From: Euryarchaeota archaeon UBA602
Lineage (GTDB): Archaea; Thermoplasmatota; Poseidoniia; Poseidoniales; Thalassarchaeaceae
DNA length: 20,561 nt
NCBI GenBank assembly: GCA_002498455.1
Contig: DAHO01000088.1
Coordinates: 1-20,561 of the forward strand
Direction of reading: 5' to 3'
Both the position numbers and the translations under genes were made by a program. The stretch's first letter is position 1, and each line of letters opens with the position of its first letter. Below the pieces are notes generated by a model that was not told the DNA's origin, did not search any database, and saw nothing but the letters and a program-made list of their open reading frames with translations. Of this stretch, positions 1 to 6,431 are shown one piece after another.

Positions 1-411
1 GCCATTCACCGTGGACCTGCACAGACCATTCCTGCCATGCGAAATGCAATGCGTGGTGCAATGGTACGTGCTGGAACGACCATCATGGAGCCTATGCAGA
101 AGATGTTCGTCTCCGTTCCCAACGATTGGTTAGGTGGTGTGACCCGTGAAGTGACACAACGACGTGGTGTCATTGAAGACATGCCCGCAGATGGAGAAAC
201 TACCACTGTAGTGGGCACAGTTCCGGTCGCTGAGAGTTTTGGATTCTCAAATGACATTCGTGCAGCATCGCAAGGGCGAGCTGTTTGGAACAGTGAGAAC
301 TCAGGATTTGAGGAATTGCCACGCATGCTACTGGAAACGGTTGTTGGTGATATCCGAACTCGAAAGGGCATGAAACCCGAGATTCCTGGTGAATCTTACT
401 ACGCCGACTGA
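1..411 (+). CDS. fusA: Translation elongation factor 2 (aEF-2), C-terminal fragment
   Basis: This is the 3' end of a gene that begins before the window; reading frame 1 is open from base 1 to the TGA at 409-411. EF-2 is the GTPase that moves tRNA and mRNA through the ribosome after each peptide bond. The fragment covers the end of domain IV and domain V. It opens with AIHRGPAQTIPAMRNAM, the loop at the tip of domain IV in archaeal and eukaryotic EF-2. The histidine at bases 7-9 matches the residue that is converted to diphthamide in that family, so this organism probably modifies it (inferred; the dph genes are not here). The ending, with IRTRKGMKPEIPG, is typical of archaeal EF-2. The stop codon directly abuts the stop codon of the facing isoprenoid gene with no spacer. 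The ATG at 37 is internal, not a start. Confidence 0.95.
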   Translation, partial: AIHRGPAQTIPAMRNAMRGAMVRAGTTIMEPMQKMFVSVPNDWLGGVTREVTQRRGVIEDMPADGETTTVVGTVPVAESFGFSNDIRAASQGRAVWNSENSGFEELPRMLLETVVGDIRTRKGMKPEIPGESYYAD

Positions 412-414
412 TTA
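409..414. other. Zero-spaced convergent stop-codon junction 1 (TGATTA)
   Basis: The TGA of EF-2 (409-411) is followed immediately by TTA (412-414), the TAA stop of the minus-strand isoprenoid fusion. No base separates the two coding regions, so each transcript must end inside the opposite gene. I see no strong T-tract just past the junction on the plus strand. The same hexamer, or its reverse complement, occurs at the other three convergent junctions of the window. Confidence 0.9.
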
Positions 415-2142
415 CGAAATTCGAACCATTTGGAAGTCGGTTAAGTCGCGCAAGACTTGAAGCGATTCGCGTTCGGGCAATTGATCCAGACAAGCATGTG
501 CAGCTGTGTGGAAACTCATTGCTTTGTCATAGGCGTATTGGATTGAACCGGATTGACGCAGTTCATTCACTACAGTGTCTAGAACTTCGCGATCCGTATC
601 CTCAATCCCTGAGCCAAAAATTTCATTGAAATTGGGCAATACATCGCCAGATTGCTGTAGAGCATGAATCGCAATGAGTGTTTGCTTCCCCTCAATGATG
701 TCGCTACATGCAGGTTTCCCTAGGGTTTCGCTGTCACCTGTAGCGTCAATTAAATCGTCCATCAGTTGGAAGCAGAGACCCACATTCTCACCCCATTCAG
801 TCATGATGCTGACAACTTCAGAAGATGCCCCTGAGAGCAAAGCACCCGTCCGCGCACATGTCGTAAACATGGCAGCAGTTTTGCCGCTAATCATGTGTAG
901 ATACTCATCCTCCTCAACAAAATCCCGATCTTCAAACGACATGTCTTGTTGCTGACCTTCACTAACGCGACGAACCATGCTTCCGATAATACGAACCAAT
1001 TCTCGGAAGTATTTGTCATCAAAGTGATTGGACTCAGCCAATACTTCGAACGCTACAGCCAACATGGCATCTCCAGCATTAATCGCGGTCGGGTGATCGT
1101 ACTCGACGTGAACTGCAGGACGACCTCGGCGCACAGAATCATTGTCCATGATATCATCATGAACGAGTGTAAAATTGTGAATGATTTCAATTGAAGCACC
1201 TAAGTCATACAAGCCATCGTTTGAATTGCCTACTGCATCGGCAACCAGCCAAGGTAAAATGGCACGCATACGCTTGCCACCACCAGCAATAAGATGCATC
1301 ATTGCAGAGCCAAGAATCTCGTTCTCGGACTTACTCAATGCAGCAATGATTCTGGTTTCGACAGCATCCTTGTGAGACTTCAAAGCTGTCAACACACCCA
1401 ATTTTGAATCATCGGGTGATTGTCGATTATTACTCATCTTGACCTCACCCATGTCTCGGATTAGATGGTCTGCGTGAGTAGGCAGACCGTCAAGGTTCCC
1501 CCACCATTCGGGTAGAATGTTTTCAGCAATCAATCTGAACCATGGGGCAATAGTTCCACGTGTTTCTTTGGGATCTTCTAGCCATTCTTGCAATTCTGTT
1601 TGCGTGACCCATGCGGTTTCTGAAATCTCATTCGGATTGGGTTCAACATGCAAATCACTTGTCGTTCGGGCGAATAAAATGTGATCCAATTCGTGCTCGA
1701 CCCAGATTTCATCTGCTCGTGCCCTGTACAACATTCGAGTAATGAAGAATATGTCCTCTAGGGGGACATCACCATCGGCAATACCCAACTCTTGCTCCAT
1801 TTTTCGTACAGCAGCAACCTTTGAGCCGTCTCCAAGTGGACCATTGGCATTCAATTCACCGTCGATATGCAACGGGTGGCTGCACACCGTATTCGCCCAA
1901 ACACTCGGAAATGTGATCTTGTGGCTGGCACGTTTTTGCAGCAACAATCGATCGTTTTCGTCAAAAAGCAAAATTGAAAATGCCCGATGAAGTACTCCTT
2001 CACCACGGTGAGATTCGACTTTACTCATCGGTCCTAAGGGATTGTCTGATTCATCAACTAGAATCACCTGTTCAGACATCATCGAAACTTGATCTGAATC
2101 GTATCCCTCTTCGAGCAGTGCGTTCGCCTCTTCTATCACCAT
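412..2142 (-). CDS. idi: Type I IPP isomerase fused to polyprenyl (GGPP-type) diphosphate synthase
   Basis: One ORF encodes two consecutive steps of isoprenoid synthesis. Residues about 25-220 (from ATG 2142) are a Nudix-fold type I isopentenyl-diphosphate isomerase, which converts IPP to DMAPP. The catalytic Cys is about residue 87 in ANTVCSHPL, the Nudix-like helix is AAVRKMEQELGI, and the catalytic Glu is about 151 in EHELDH. Residues about 245-576 are a trans-prenyltransferase with GGGKRMR near 287, a first Asp-rich motif DDIMD at 329-333 and a second, LMDDLID, near the C-terminus. The likely product is GGPP, precursor of archaeal lipids; chain length cannot be read here. An upstream TTG (2172) and ATG 2082, which gives MSEQVILVD as in usual isomerases, are alternative starts. 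ATG 1437, at the domain linker, has an SD-like sequence. The gene follows isopentenyl phosphate kinase on the same strand, so successive enzymes of the pathway are adjacent. Confidence 0.92.
   Translation of the reverse strand: MVIEEANALLEEGYDSDQVSMMSEQVILVDESDNPLGPMSKVESHRGEGVLHRAFSILLFDENDRLLLQKRASHKITFPSVWANTVCSHPLHIDGELNANGPLGDGSKVAAVRKMEQELGIADGDVPLEDIFFITRMLYRARADEIWVEHELDHILFARTTSDLHVEPNPNEISETAWVTQTELQEWLEDPKETRGTIAPWFRLIAENILPEWWGNLDGLPTHADHLIRDMGEVKMSNNRQSPDDSKLGVLTALKSHKDAVETRIIAALSKSENEILGSAMMHLIAGGGKRMRAILPWLVADAVGNSNDGLYDLGASIEIIHNFTLVHDDIMDNDSVRRGRPAVHVEYDHPTAINAGDAMLAVAFEVLAESNHFDDKYFRELVRIIGSMVRRVSEGQQQDMSFEDRDFVEEDEYLHMISGKTAAMFTTCARTGALLSGASSEVVSIMTEWGENVGLCFQLMDDLIDATGDSETLGKPACSDIIEGKQTLIAIHALQQSGDVLPNFNEIFGSGIEDTDREVLDTVVNELRQSGSIQYAYDKAMSFHTAAHACLDQLPERESLQVLRDLTDFQMVRIS
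1437..1450 (-). promoter_or_regulatory. Possible internal ribosome binding site between isomerase and prenyltransferase domains
   Basis: On the minus strand the sequence is GGGTGAGGTCAAG followed by ATG (1437-1435), in frame with the fusion. GGTGAGG is purine-rich and SD-like, and it lies five bases before the ATG. The spacing is close to that of the ProRS and MqnE sites in this window. Translation from this ATG would give a 341-residue stand-alone prenyltransferase starting MSNNRQSPDDSKLG, right at the domain border. The match could be chance, because GGTGAGGTC also encodes GEV in the linker. Confidence 0.45.
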
Positions 2143-2199
2143 GTGAACAGTGCAACGAGGTAGAGGAGACAAATGAAGGAAGCGGTAGTCCTATTCTCG

Positions 2200-3009
2200 T
2201 TAGATGCTAATGCGTGTACCCATTGTTTCCCCTGTATTGATGATTTCAACCATGCGACTGGGGTGATGTCCATCGATAAACCAAACATGTTCGACGTGTT
2301 TTGCAATTTCAAATGCGCGTTCAACCTTGAGAAAGATTCCACCTGTGACATCGACATTTTCATCATGGACACCGGAAAAGCCAGTTTCAACTGTCAATAG
2401 CGGTATTAAATCCGCCTCAGTGCTAGAATCTGTCATCACACCGGGTGTACCTCCCATGGCAAAGATACTGCATATGACACCCGGTAATTCATTGCTGAGT
2501 CTCAGCATCAAATCATCACCCGACAGAATTCCGAAATCTGCGGGTGGGTCGCAATTCACTACGTCACCAAAGGTCAGATGGATCCCAGGTGCTAGAAATG
2601 CATCCAAATCACCATGAAATGTACTACCTGTGTTGGTCACAAATTCGCGTGGTGGGTGACTATGTATGGGTAAATCTCTGAGTGCATCGATGACATGTGA
2701 GTGGAGTTGGTCCATGTCTCGTCTAACCAATTGAATAGCCTCACCCTGCTCTAAATCAGGAATATTACCTTCCGCTAATCGATATTCCTTTGCACGTATA
2801 TGTCCAAATGAACCTGCACCATGTACGATGACGAGATCATGGCCCATTTCGTGAATTTGCCTGACAGTTTTTGCCAGTGACTCAATCCGATTGGGCAATA
2901 CTGTGCATAGACTTGATTTGTCGGTGATGAGGCTCCCTCCCCACTTCATGACAATTCGGCCCATGGGTCCAGTACGAGGCTTACGTTCAAAGTGATAGCG
3001 CCGTTTCAT
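2200..3009 (-). CDS. ipk: Isopentenyl phosphate kinase
   Basis: This amino acid kinase family protein would phosphorylate isopentenyl phosphate to IPP, the last step of the archaeal alternative mevalonate pathway. The phosphate-binding KWGGSLITDK lies near residues 22-31. HGAGSFGH near 63-70 carries the histidine that marks isopentenyl phosphate kinases within the family. ILSGDDL, GTPGVMT and VTGGIFLK follow as the nucleotide-binding part. At 269 residues it is of normal length. ATG 3009 gives a basic 15-residue leader; ATG 2964 (MGRIVMKWGG) is an equally reasonable start. The next gene on the strand is the isomerase-prenyltransferase fusion, 57 bases after the stop, so product flows directly to the next enzyme. 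The 29-base gap to the divergent gene at 3039 leaves little room for two separate promoters. Confidence 0.93.
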   Translation of the reverse strand: MKRRYHFERKPRTGPMGRIVMKWGGSLITDKSSLCTVLPNRIESLAKTVRQIHEMGHDLVIVHGAGSFGHIRAKEYRLAEGNIPDLEQGEAIQLVRRDMDQLHSHVIDALRDLPIHSHPPREFVTNTGSTFHGDLDAFLAPGIHLTFGDVVNCDPPADFGILSGDDLMLRLSNELPGVICSIFAMGGTPGVMTDSSTEADLIPLLTVETGFSGVHDENVDVTGGIFLKVERAFEIAKHVEHVWFIDGHHPSRMVEIINTGETMGTRISI

Positions 3010-3038
3010 TCATCAAGGAGTACGGTTCGGAACAGGAT

Positions 3039-3362
3039 ATGGGTCAGCCAACACTTGAAGAGTTCAGGCGATGGCTACAAACGGAAATATCCGCATTGGA
3101 ATCTACTGGTGAACGCAGTGCCGAAGAAGAGCGATTGTTGCAATTAGACATTGCACTCCAGGAGGCAATGGCATTTACGGCAGCATGGAAACTACGTGAA
3201 GAAGCATCCGTTAAACCAACAATTCGTGAGCGCTCAGTACGCCTTGTCTCAGATGGTCCGCAAAAACAGGGTCAACCTTCAAACGCTGTGAAATGCGATT
3301 CATGCGATGCAGATTATGATGAAGATCTCGGATTTTGCCCGGTGTGTGGCGAAACCCGATAA
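3039..3362 (+). CDS. Small zinc-ribbon protein of unknown function
   Basis: This 107-residue protein is not one I recognise as a named family. Residues about 1-70 are charged and helical, rich in Glu, Arg and Leu, and could form a coiled coil or helical hairpin. The C-terminus has a four-cysteine zinc ribbon, CDSCDADYDEDLGFCPVCG, with two CxxC pairs ten residues apart. Such small helix-plus-ribbon proteins are common in archaea and are often nucleic-acid or protein adaptors, but no specific role can be given. It is divergent from isopentenyl phosphate kinase and convergent with kptA, whose stop codon abuts its own. The start ATG follows GGAT with no clear SD, so a leaderless or very short-leader transcript is plausible. 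Confidence 0.8.
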   Translation: MGQPTLEEFRRWLQTEISALESTGERSAEEERLLQLDIALQEAMAFTAAWKLREEASVKPTIRERSVRLVSDGPQKQGQPSNAVKCDSCDADYDEDLGFCPVCGETR

Positions 3363-3365
3363 TCA
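3360..3365. other. Zero-spaced convergent stop-codon junction 2 (TAATCA)
   Basis: TAA (3360-3362) ends the zinc-ribbon gene and TCA (3363-3365) is the TGA of kptA on the minus strand. The hexamer is the exact reverse complement of the TGATTA found at the other three convergent junctions. On the plus strand the bases after the junction are pyrimidine-rich (TCACTCTTCTTCTGCC), which might help termination inside kptA. Confidence 0.9.
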
Positions 3366-4076
3366 CTCTTCTTCTGCCTTGGCAGCTTCTTCAGCTTCCC
3401 ATTCAGAGATACATGCGACCAACTCAGGATGATTGTCTTCAACCAACCCACAGTATCGGGCCTCCACTTCTTCGGTGAGATATACAGTGGTGCCAGCGTG
3501 GTAAATGGTGTCCCCATTCGCTTCCATCTGAATACAATCGACCTCAATAATAACTGGCCGGTGGTGGTGTACATGTCCTGCATTGGCGGCGGAGGTCACA
3601 GTCTTGGAAAGGTGAACATGCTTTCTATCTCCGGGCTTAATCCCATGTTCCAGCAGGTGCTGAGCTTCTTCTGGAGCACAGGGGAAGTAAAGCAGGTTTG
3701 GAGTATCATCACTTGGCAAATCCAACTCAATCTCAACTGTGTGAGCGTATGTTGCGCGAACCATGTCGCCTCGAACATCATAACGTCCTTTGGTACAGGT
3801 TTCGCTGACAGCACGAATGTGATGTGGTCTCAACCAGTGCATTCTTCGGTCGCGCTTAGTAATCGCCTCGACCATTTCTCGAACATCGACCCATCCATTC
3901 ATATCCATGTCTAAGTCAAATTTTTCTGGAAAGTGTCGTAGAATACCGGCCATTCTACGGCCAAGTATATCTCGCTCACGATCACTCATGATGAATTTTC
4001 CTTCATCGTTACAAATAGGACAATTTTGGCCTAGAAAAAATCCACACTGTGGCTGGCGTTTACAATCTCGAATCAT
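3363..4076 (-). CDS. kptA: RNA 2'-phosphotransferase Tpt1/KptA
   Basis: KptA/Tpt1 removes an internal 2'-phosphate from RNA by transferring it to NAD+. In eukaryotes this finishes tRNA splicing; the archaeal substrate is less clear. The N-terminus carries cysteines at about 5, 11, 19 and 22 (ending CPIC), a probable zinc finger that I recall in haloarchaeal KptA. Family motifs follow in order: LRHFPEKF with the first catalytic Arg, NGWVDVREMV, VRATYAHTVEI with Arg and His, HVHLSKT, and HRPVIIEVD with a late Arg. The usual YHGT segment is changed to YFPCA, which may alter the NAD+ site. ATG 4076 is chosen; a TTG three bases upstream also fits. The gene is divergent from the thiolase across a gap that holds a perfect dyad. 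Confidence 0.9.
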   Translation of the reverse strand: MIRDCKRQPQCGFFLGQNCPICNDEGKFIMSDRERDILGRRMAGILRHFPEKFDLDMDMNGWVDVREMVEAITKRDRRMHWLRPHHIRAVSETCTKGRYDVRGDMVRATYAHTVEIELDLPSDDTPNLLYFPCAPEEAQHLLEHGIKPGDRKHVHLSKTVTSAANAGHVHHHRPVIIEVDCIQMEANGDTIYHAGTTVYLTEEVEARYCGLVEDNHPELVACISEWEAEEAAKAEEE

Positions 4077-4172
4077 CAAGCCGCCGACCGGCCCCCCCTA
4101 GATAATGGGTTCTGTGCCCATAGGGCACATTGAACAGTGAATGATTATGGGCGCCAAACGACTCGGAGGGAT
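4077..4172. promoter_or_regulatory. Divergent kptA/thiolase promoter region
   Basis: This 96-base gap holds both start regions. On the minus strand CATTATCTAG (4107-4098) is a TATA-like box about 27 bases before the kptA ATG, which suits a leaderless kptA transcript. A run of seven C follows at 4092-4098 on the plus strand. A perfect dyad lies at 4113-4129. The thiolase SD GGAGGG is at 4165-4170. No plus-strand TATA box is clear. Confidence 0.45.
4113..4129. promoter_or_regulatory. Perfect inverted repeat, candidate operator
   Basis: The sequence is TGTGCCC-ATA-GGGCACA, seven-base arms around a three-base centre with no mismatch. It sits between kptA and the thiolase, about 44 bases before the thiolase ATG. 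The arms and short centre resemble a site for a dimeric DNA-binding protein more than a terminator, because no T-tract follows. Which gene it would control cannot be told from position alone, though it lies on the 5' side of both. Confidence 0.5.
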
Positions 4173-5300
4173 ATGCGAACGGTCATTGTGGACTACTGTC
4201 GCACACCGTTTCACCGAGCACATCGTGGCGAATTGAAGGATGTTCGACCTGAGAATCTTTCCGCTGCTGTCATTCGTGCAGTCATCGAACGAACTGGAAT
4301 CCAGGCCGAATCGGTTGAAGATCTCATGCTGGGTTGCGCCTATCCCGAAGGTGAGCAGGGCCTCAATCTTGGACGGATTTCGACTTATTTATCGGGGCTT
4401 CCACATACAGTACCGGGAATGACAACCAATCGGCTCTGTGGTTCTTCCATGCAAGTCATCCATACTGCAGCGGGTAGTATTGCGATGGGATCTGGGGATG
4501 CATTCATTTGTGCTGGTGTTGAAACCATGTCAAGAGTTCAACGTGGCGGTTTTAATCGTACACTTCATCCTGACATTGAATCACAGTTTCCCGATGCGTA
4601 TATTGGCATGGGTATAACCGCAGAGAATCTCGCAAACAGTCACCAAATTTCTCGTAGAAATCAAGAGTTGTTTGCTGCATCAAGTCATGAGAAAGCCATC
4701 AATGCACAAGAAAGAGGTTATTTCCGTGATGAAATTGTTTCTGTTGAAGGTGTATCGTTAGATGGTTGTATGCGATCTCCAAACCTCGAAAAAATGGCAA
4801 AACTTAACCCAGCATTTATCGAAAATGGTACGGTTACAGCAGCGACAAGTTCACCACTCACTGATGGGGCCGCTGCGCTGCTTCTATGTTCAGAGGAATT
4901 TGCTACAGCACATGGATTGAAACCTCTTGCATCTATCATCTCAACCGCAGTTTCCGGCGTCCCTCCTGAAATCATGGGCTATGGGCCGGTACCTTCCAGT
5001 GTAAAAGCACTGCAACGCGCTGGATTGAATATGGATGATTTGGACGTGATTGAATTGAACGAGGCCTTCAGTGCCCAATCTCTCGCGTGCATGCAAGATA
5101 TGGGTCTAGAGATGGATGATGAGCGAATAAACATTGACGGCGGCGCGTTGTCAATCGGTCATCCATTGGGTGCCAGCGGTTGTAGAATCACTGGTAAATC
5201 AGCCAGTTTGTTACAGCGATTGAATTCTGATTATGCATTGGCAACAATGTGCATTGGTGGTGGAATGGGTATTGCAACCGTTCTAGAACGTTGGAATTGA
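4173..5300 (+). CDS. Thiolase (acetyl-CoA acyltransferase)
   Basis: A 375-residue thiolase with all catalytic residues in place. Cys89 lies in NRLCGSS, NEAFSAQ is the HEAF-like motif, His330 is in GALSIGHPLGASG, and Cys360 is in CIGGGMG. Thiolases either cleave 3-ketoacyl-CoA with CoA (beta-oxidation) or condense two acetyl-CoA. The sequence style, for example TSSPLTDGAAALLL, suggests the degradative FadA/FadI side rather than the archaeal mevalonate acetyl-CoA acetyltransferase, but specificity is inferred. ATG 4173 is chosen because GGAGGG ends two bases before it and the protein then begins MRTVIVDYCRTPF as in the family. A GTG at 4137 would add 12 unconserved residues. The next gene starts 41 bases after the stop on the same strand. 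Confidence 0.93.
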   Translation: MRTVIVDYCRTPFHRAHRGELKDVRPENLSAAVIRAVIERTGIQAESVEDLMLGCAYPEGEQGLNLGRISTYLSGLPHTVPGMTTNRLCGSSMQVIHTAAGSIAMGSGDAFICAGVETMSRVQRGGFNRTLHPDIESQFPDAYIGMGITAENLANSHQISRRNQELFAASSHEKAINAQERGYFRDEIVSVEGVSLDGCMRSPNLEKMAKLNPAFIENGTVTAATSSPLTDGAAALLLCSEEFATAHGLKPLASIISTAVSGVPPEIMGYGPVPSSVKALQRAGLNMDDLDVIELNEAFSAQSLACMQDMGLEMDDERINIDGGALSIGHPLGASGCRITGKSASLLQRLNSDYALATMCIGGGMGIATVLERWN

Positions 5301-5341
5301 ATGAACAACAGGCTTGATATGCGGTGTCACAATGGCACATC

Positions 5342-6352
5342 ATGGGCTTCGGTATTCGTGAGGGTCGTCGTCAGGCCCGCGAAAACCTTTCCAGTACTGA
5401 GGGTGGTGAATGTGGGCGCTGTGGCGGTAGCGCAACAAGTTCGAATATTCCTGGATACTTGCAGTGTGTCAAGTGTGGATATGAATGGAAAGATCCTGAA
5501 GCTGAAACGACTGATCGCGGTCCTCGCGATTCGATTTCACGTGATTCAGAGCGCATTGAAGAATTCAAGCGCGAAATGGCTTCAGGTCAAGGTTTGGCCG
5601 GCGTACTTGGCGTCCATGACGGCCTAGATTCAGCCCAGAAAGAATCTCTAACTCGACTGCAGGACAAGTGGATGTCGGGGATGCAAGGTCAATACAATGC
5701 GGCTGAAGAGGAGCGAAAGCCCCTCATGATTGCGTTTGACGAGGAAGACAATCTACTAGAGACTCAAGTTGGTTCAATTCACTTATCTGACAATGTGTTT
5801 GATGGTGGCGAGGAAATTCGTGTAGAATATCCGGGGCGAGGCACTGAATTTTTCGTCATCAATGAGGATGATGCACTGGGTTGGAAACGAGGAAGAACCT
5901 TGATTGAAACTGCACGAAATATTGCATCGATTATCAATCGTTCAAGTACTCTTGTTCATGCATTCGCAGAGGGGACATCAGTCAATCTAGAGTTACGTGA
6001 TGTTCAATTGGATGCTGATAGTCTGGTGATTTATGTTGATGACCCAGGAGGTAAAAATATGACAGTCGAAAAATTGGGCGTAATTTTAGATCCCAGTGAA
6101 GTACAGTTGTACGAGGACTATCACAGGGTAGTAGGTATCGCTTTAGCTGACGGCATTATTACTCCAAGTGAAGATCAGATGTTGTGGGCAATGCGACAAA
6201 ACTTGGGAATTTCTGATGCAGACCACGTTCGCATCATCCTCGATTTGTTCGGTGACAGTGCTGTCAAGGAATGTCCTGACTGCGGGATTAATGTGCCATT
6301 GTATGGAGAATACAATGCTTGGTGGTGCGAAGGTTGCCAGGTTTGGGTCTAG
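5342..6352 (+). CDS. Double zinc-ribbon protein with TerB-like helical segment
   Basis: This protein of about 336 residues begins with a four-cysteine ribbon (CGRCGG ... CVKCGYEW, residues about 24-50). A charged helical stretch follows, then a middle region without a family I can name. Near residues 265-300 the pattern GIALADGIITPSEDQMLWAMRQNLGIS resembles TerB-like domains, where ADG..T..E precedes a long helix. A second ribbon (CPDCG ... CEGC) closes the protein at the extreme C-terminus. No membrane segment or signal peptide is seen, so it is likely cytoplasmic. ATG 5342 is chosen; GTG 5324 adds six residues. It lies between the thiolase and the actin-like gene on one strand, with 79 bases before the latter, so it may be co-expressed with the filament protein. 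Function unknown. Confidence 0.8.
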   Translation: MGFGIREGRRQARENLSSTEGGECGRCGGSATSSNIPGYLQCVKCGYEWKDPEAETTDRGPRDSISRDSERIEEFKREMASGQGLAGVLGVHDGLDSAQKESLTRLQDKWMSGMQGQYNAAEEERKPLMIAFDEEDNLLETQVGSIHLSDNVFDGGEEIRVEYPGRGTEFFVINEDDALGWKRGRTLIETARNIASIINRSSTLVHAFAEGTSVNLELRDVQLDADSLVIYVDDPGGKNMTVEKLGVILDPSEVQLYEDYHRVVGIALADGIITPSEDQMLWAMRQNLGISDADHVRIILDLFGDSAVKECPDCGINVPLYGEYNAWWCEGCQVWV

Positions 6353-6414
6353 TTTATGGTACCGATTCGCACTTGGTTCGTGGGCATGGTTGAAATACCG
6401 GATAGTATGGGTAA

Positions 6415-6424
6415 CCTCTAGAGG
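6415..6424 (+). promoter_or_regulatory. Palindrome containing the SD of the actin-like gene
   Basis: CCTCTAGAGG is a perfect 10-base palindrome. Its right half, AGAGG, continues as GAGGCGA and forms the probable SD seven bases before ATG 6432. The left half, CCTCT, could pair with the SD only if the loop opens, since the palindrome itself has no loop. The symmetry may therefore act at the DNA level or be accidental. Confidence 0.3.
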
Positions 6425-6431
6425 CGATTGT

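Noticed and set aside
3429..3914. A 161-codon open frame opposite kptA
   Set aside because: KptA motifs on the minus strand account for this region, and the plus-strand translation shows no family features.
5301..5627. A 108-codon frame starting with ATG right after the thiolase stop
   Set aside because: It is the thiolase frame continuing past its stop and overlaps the zinc-ribbon/TerB-like gene in another frame. Its translation has no recognisable motif, while the overlapping frame has two clear CxxC ribbons.
6168..6431. Long N-terminal extension of the actin-like frame
   Set aside because: It overlaps the end of the upstream gene, has no conserved actin sequence, and the SD GAGGCGA points to ATG 6432.
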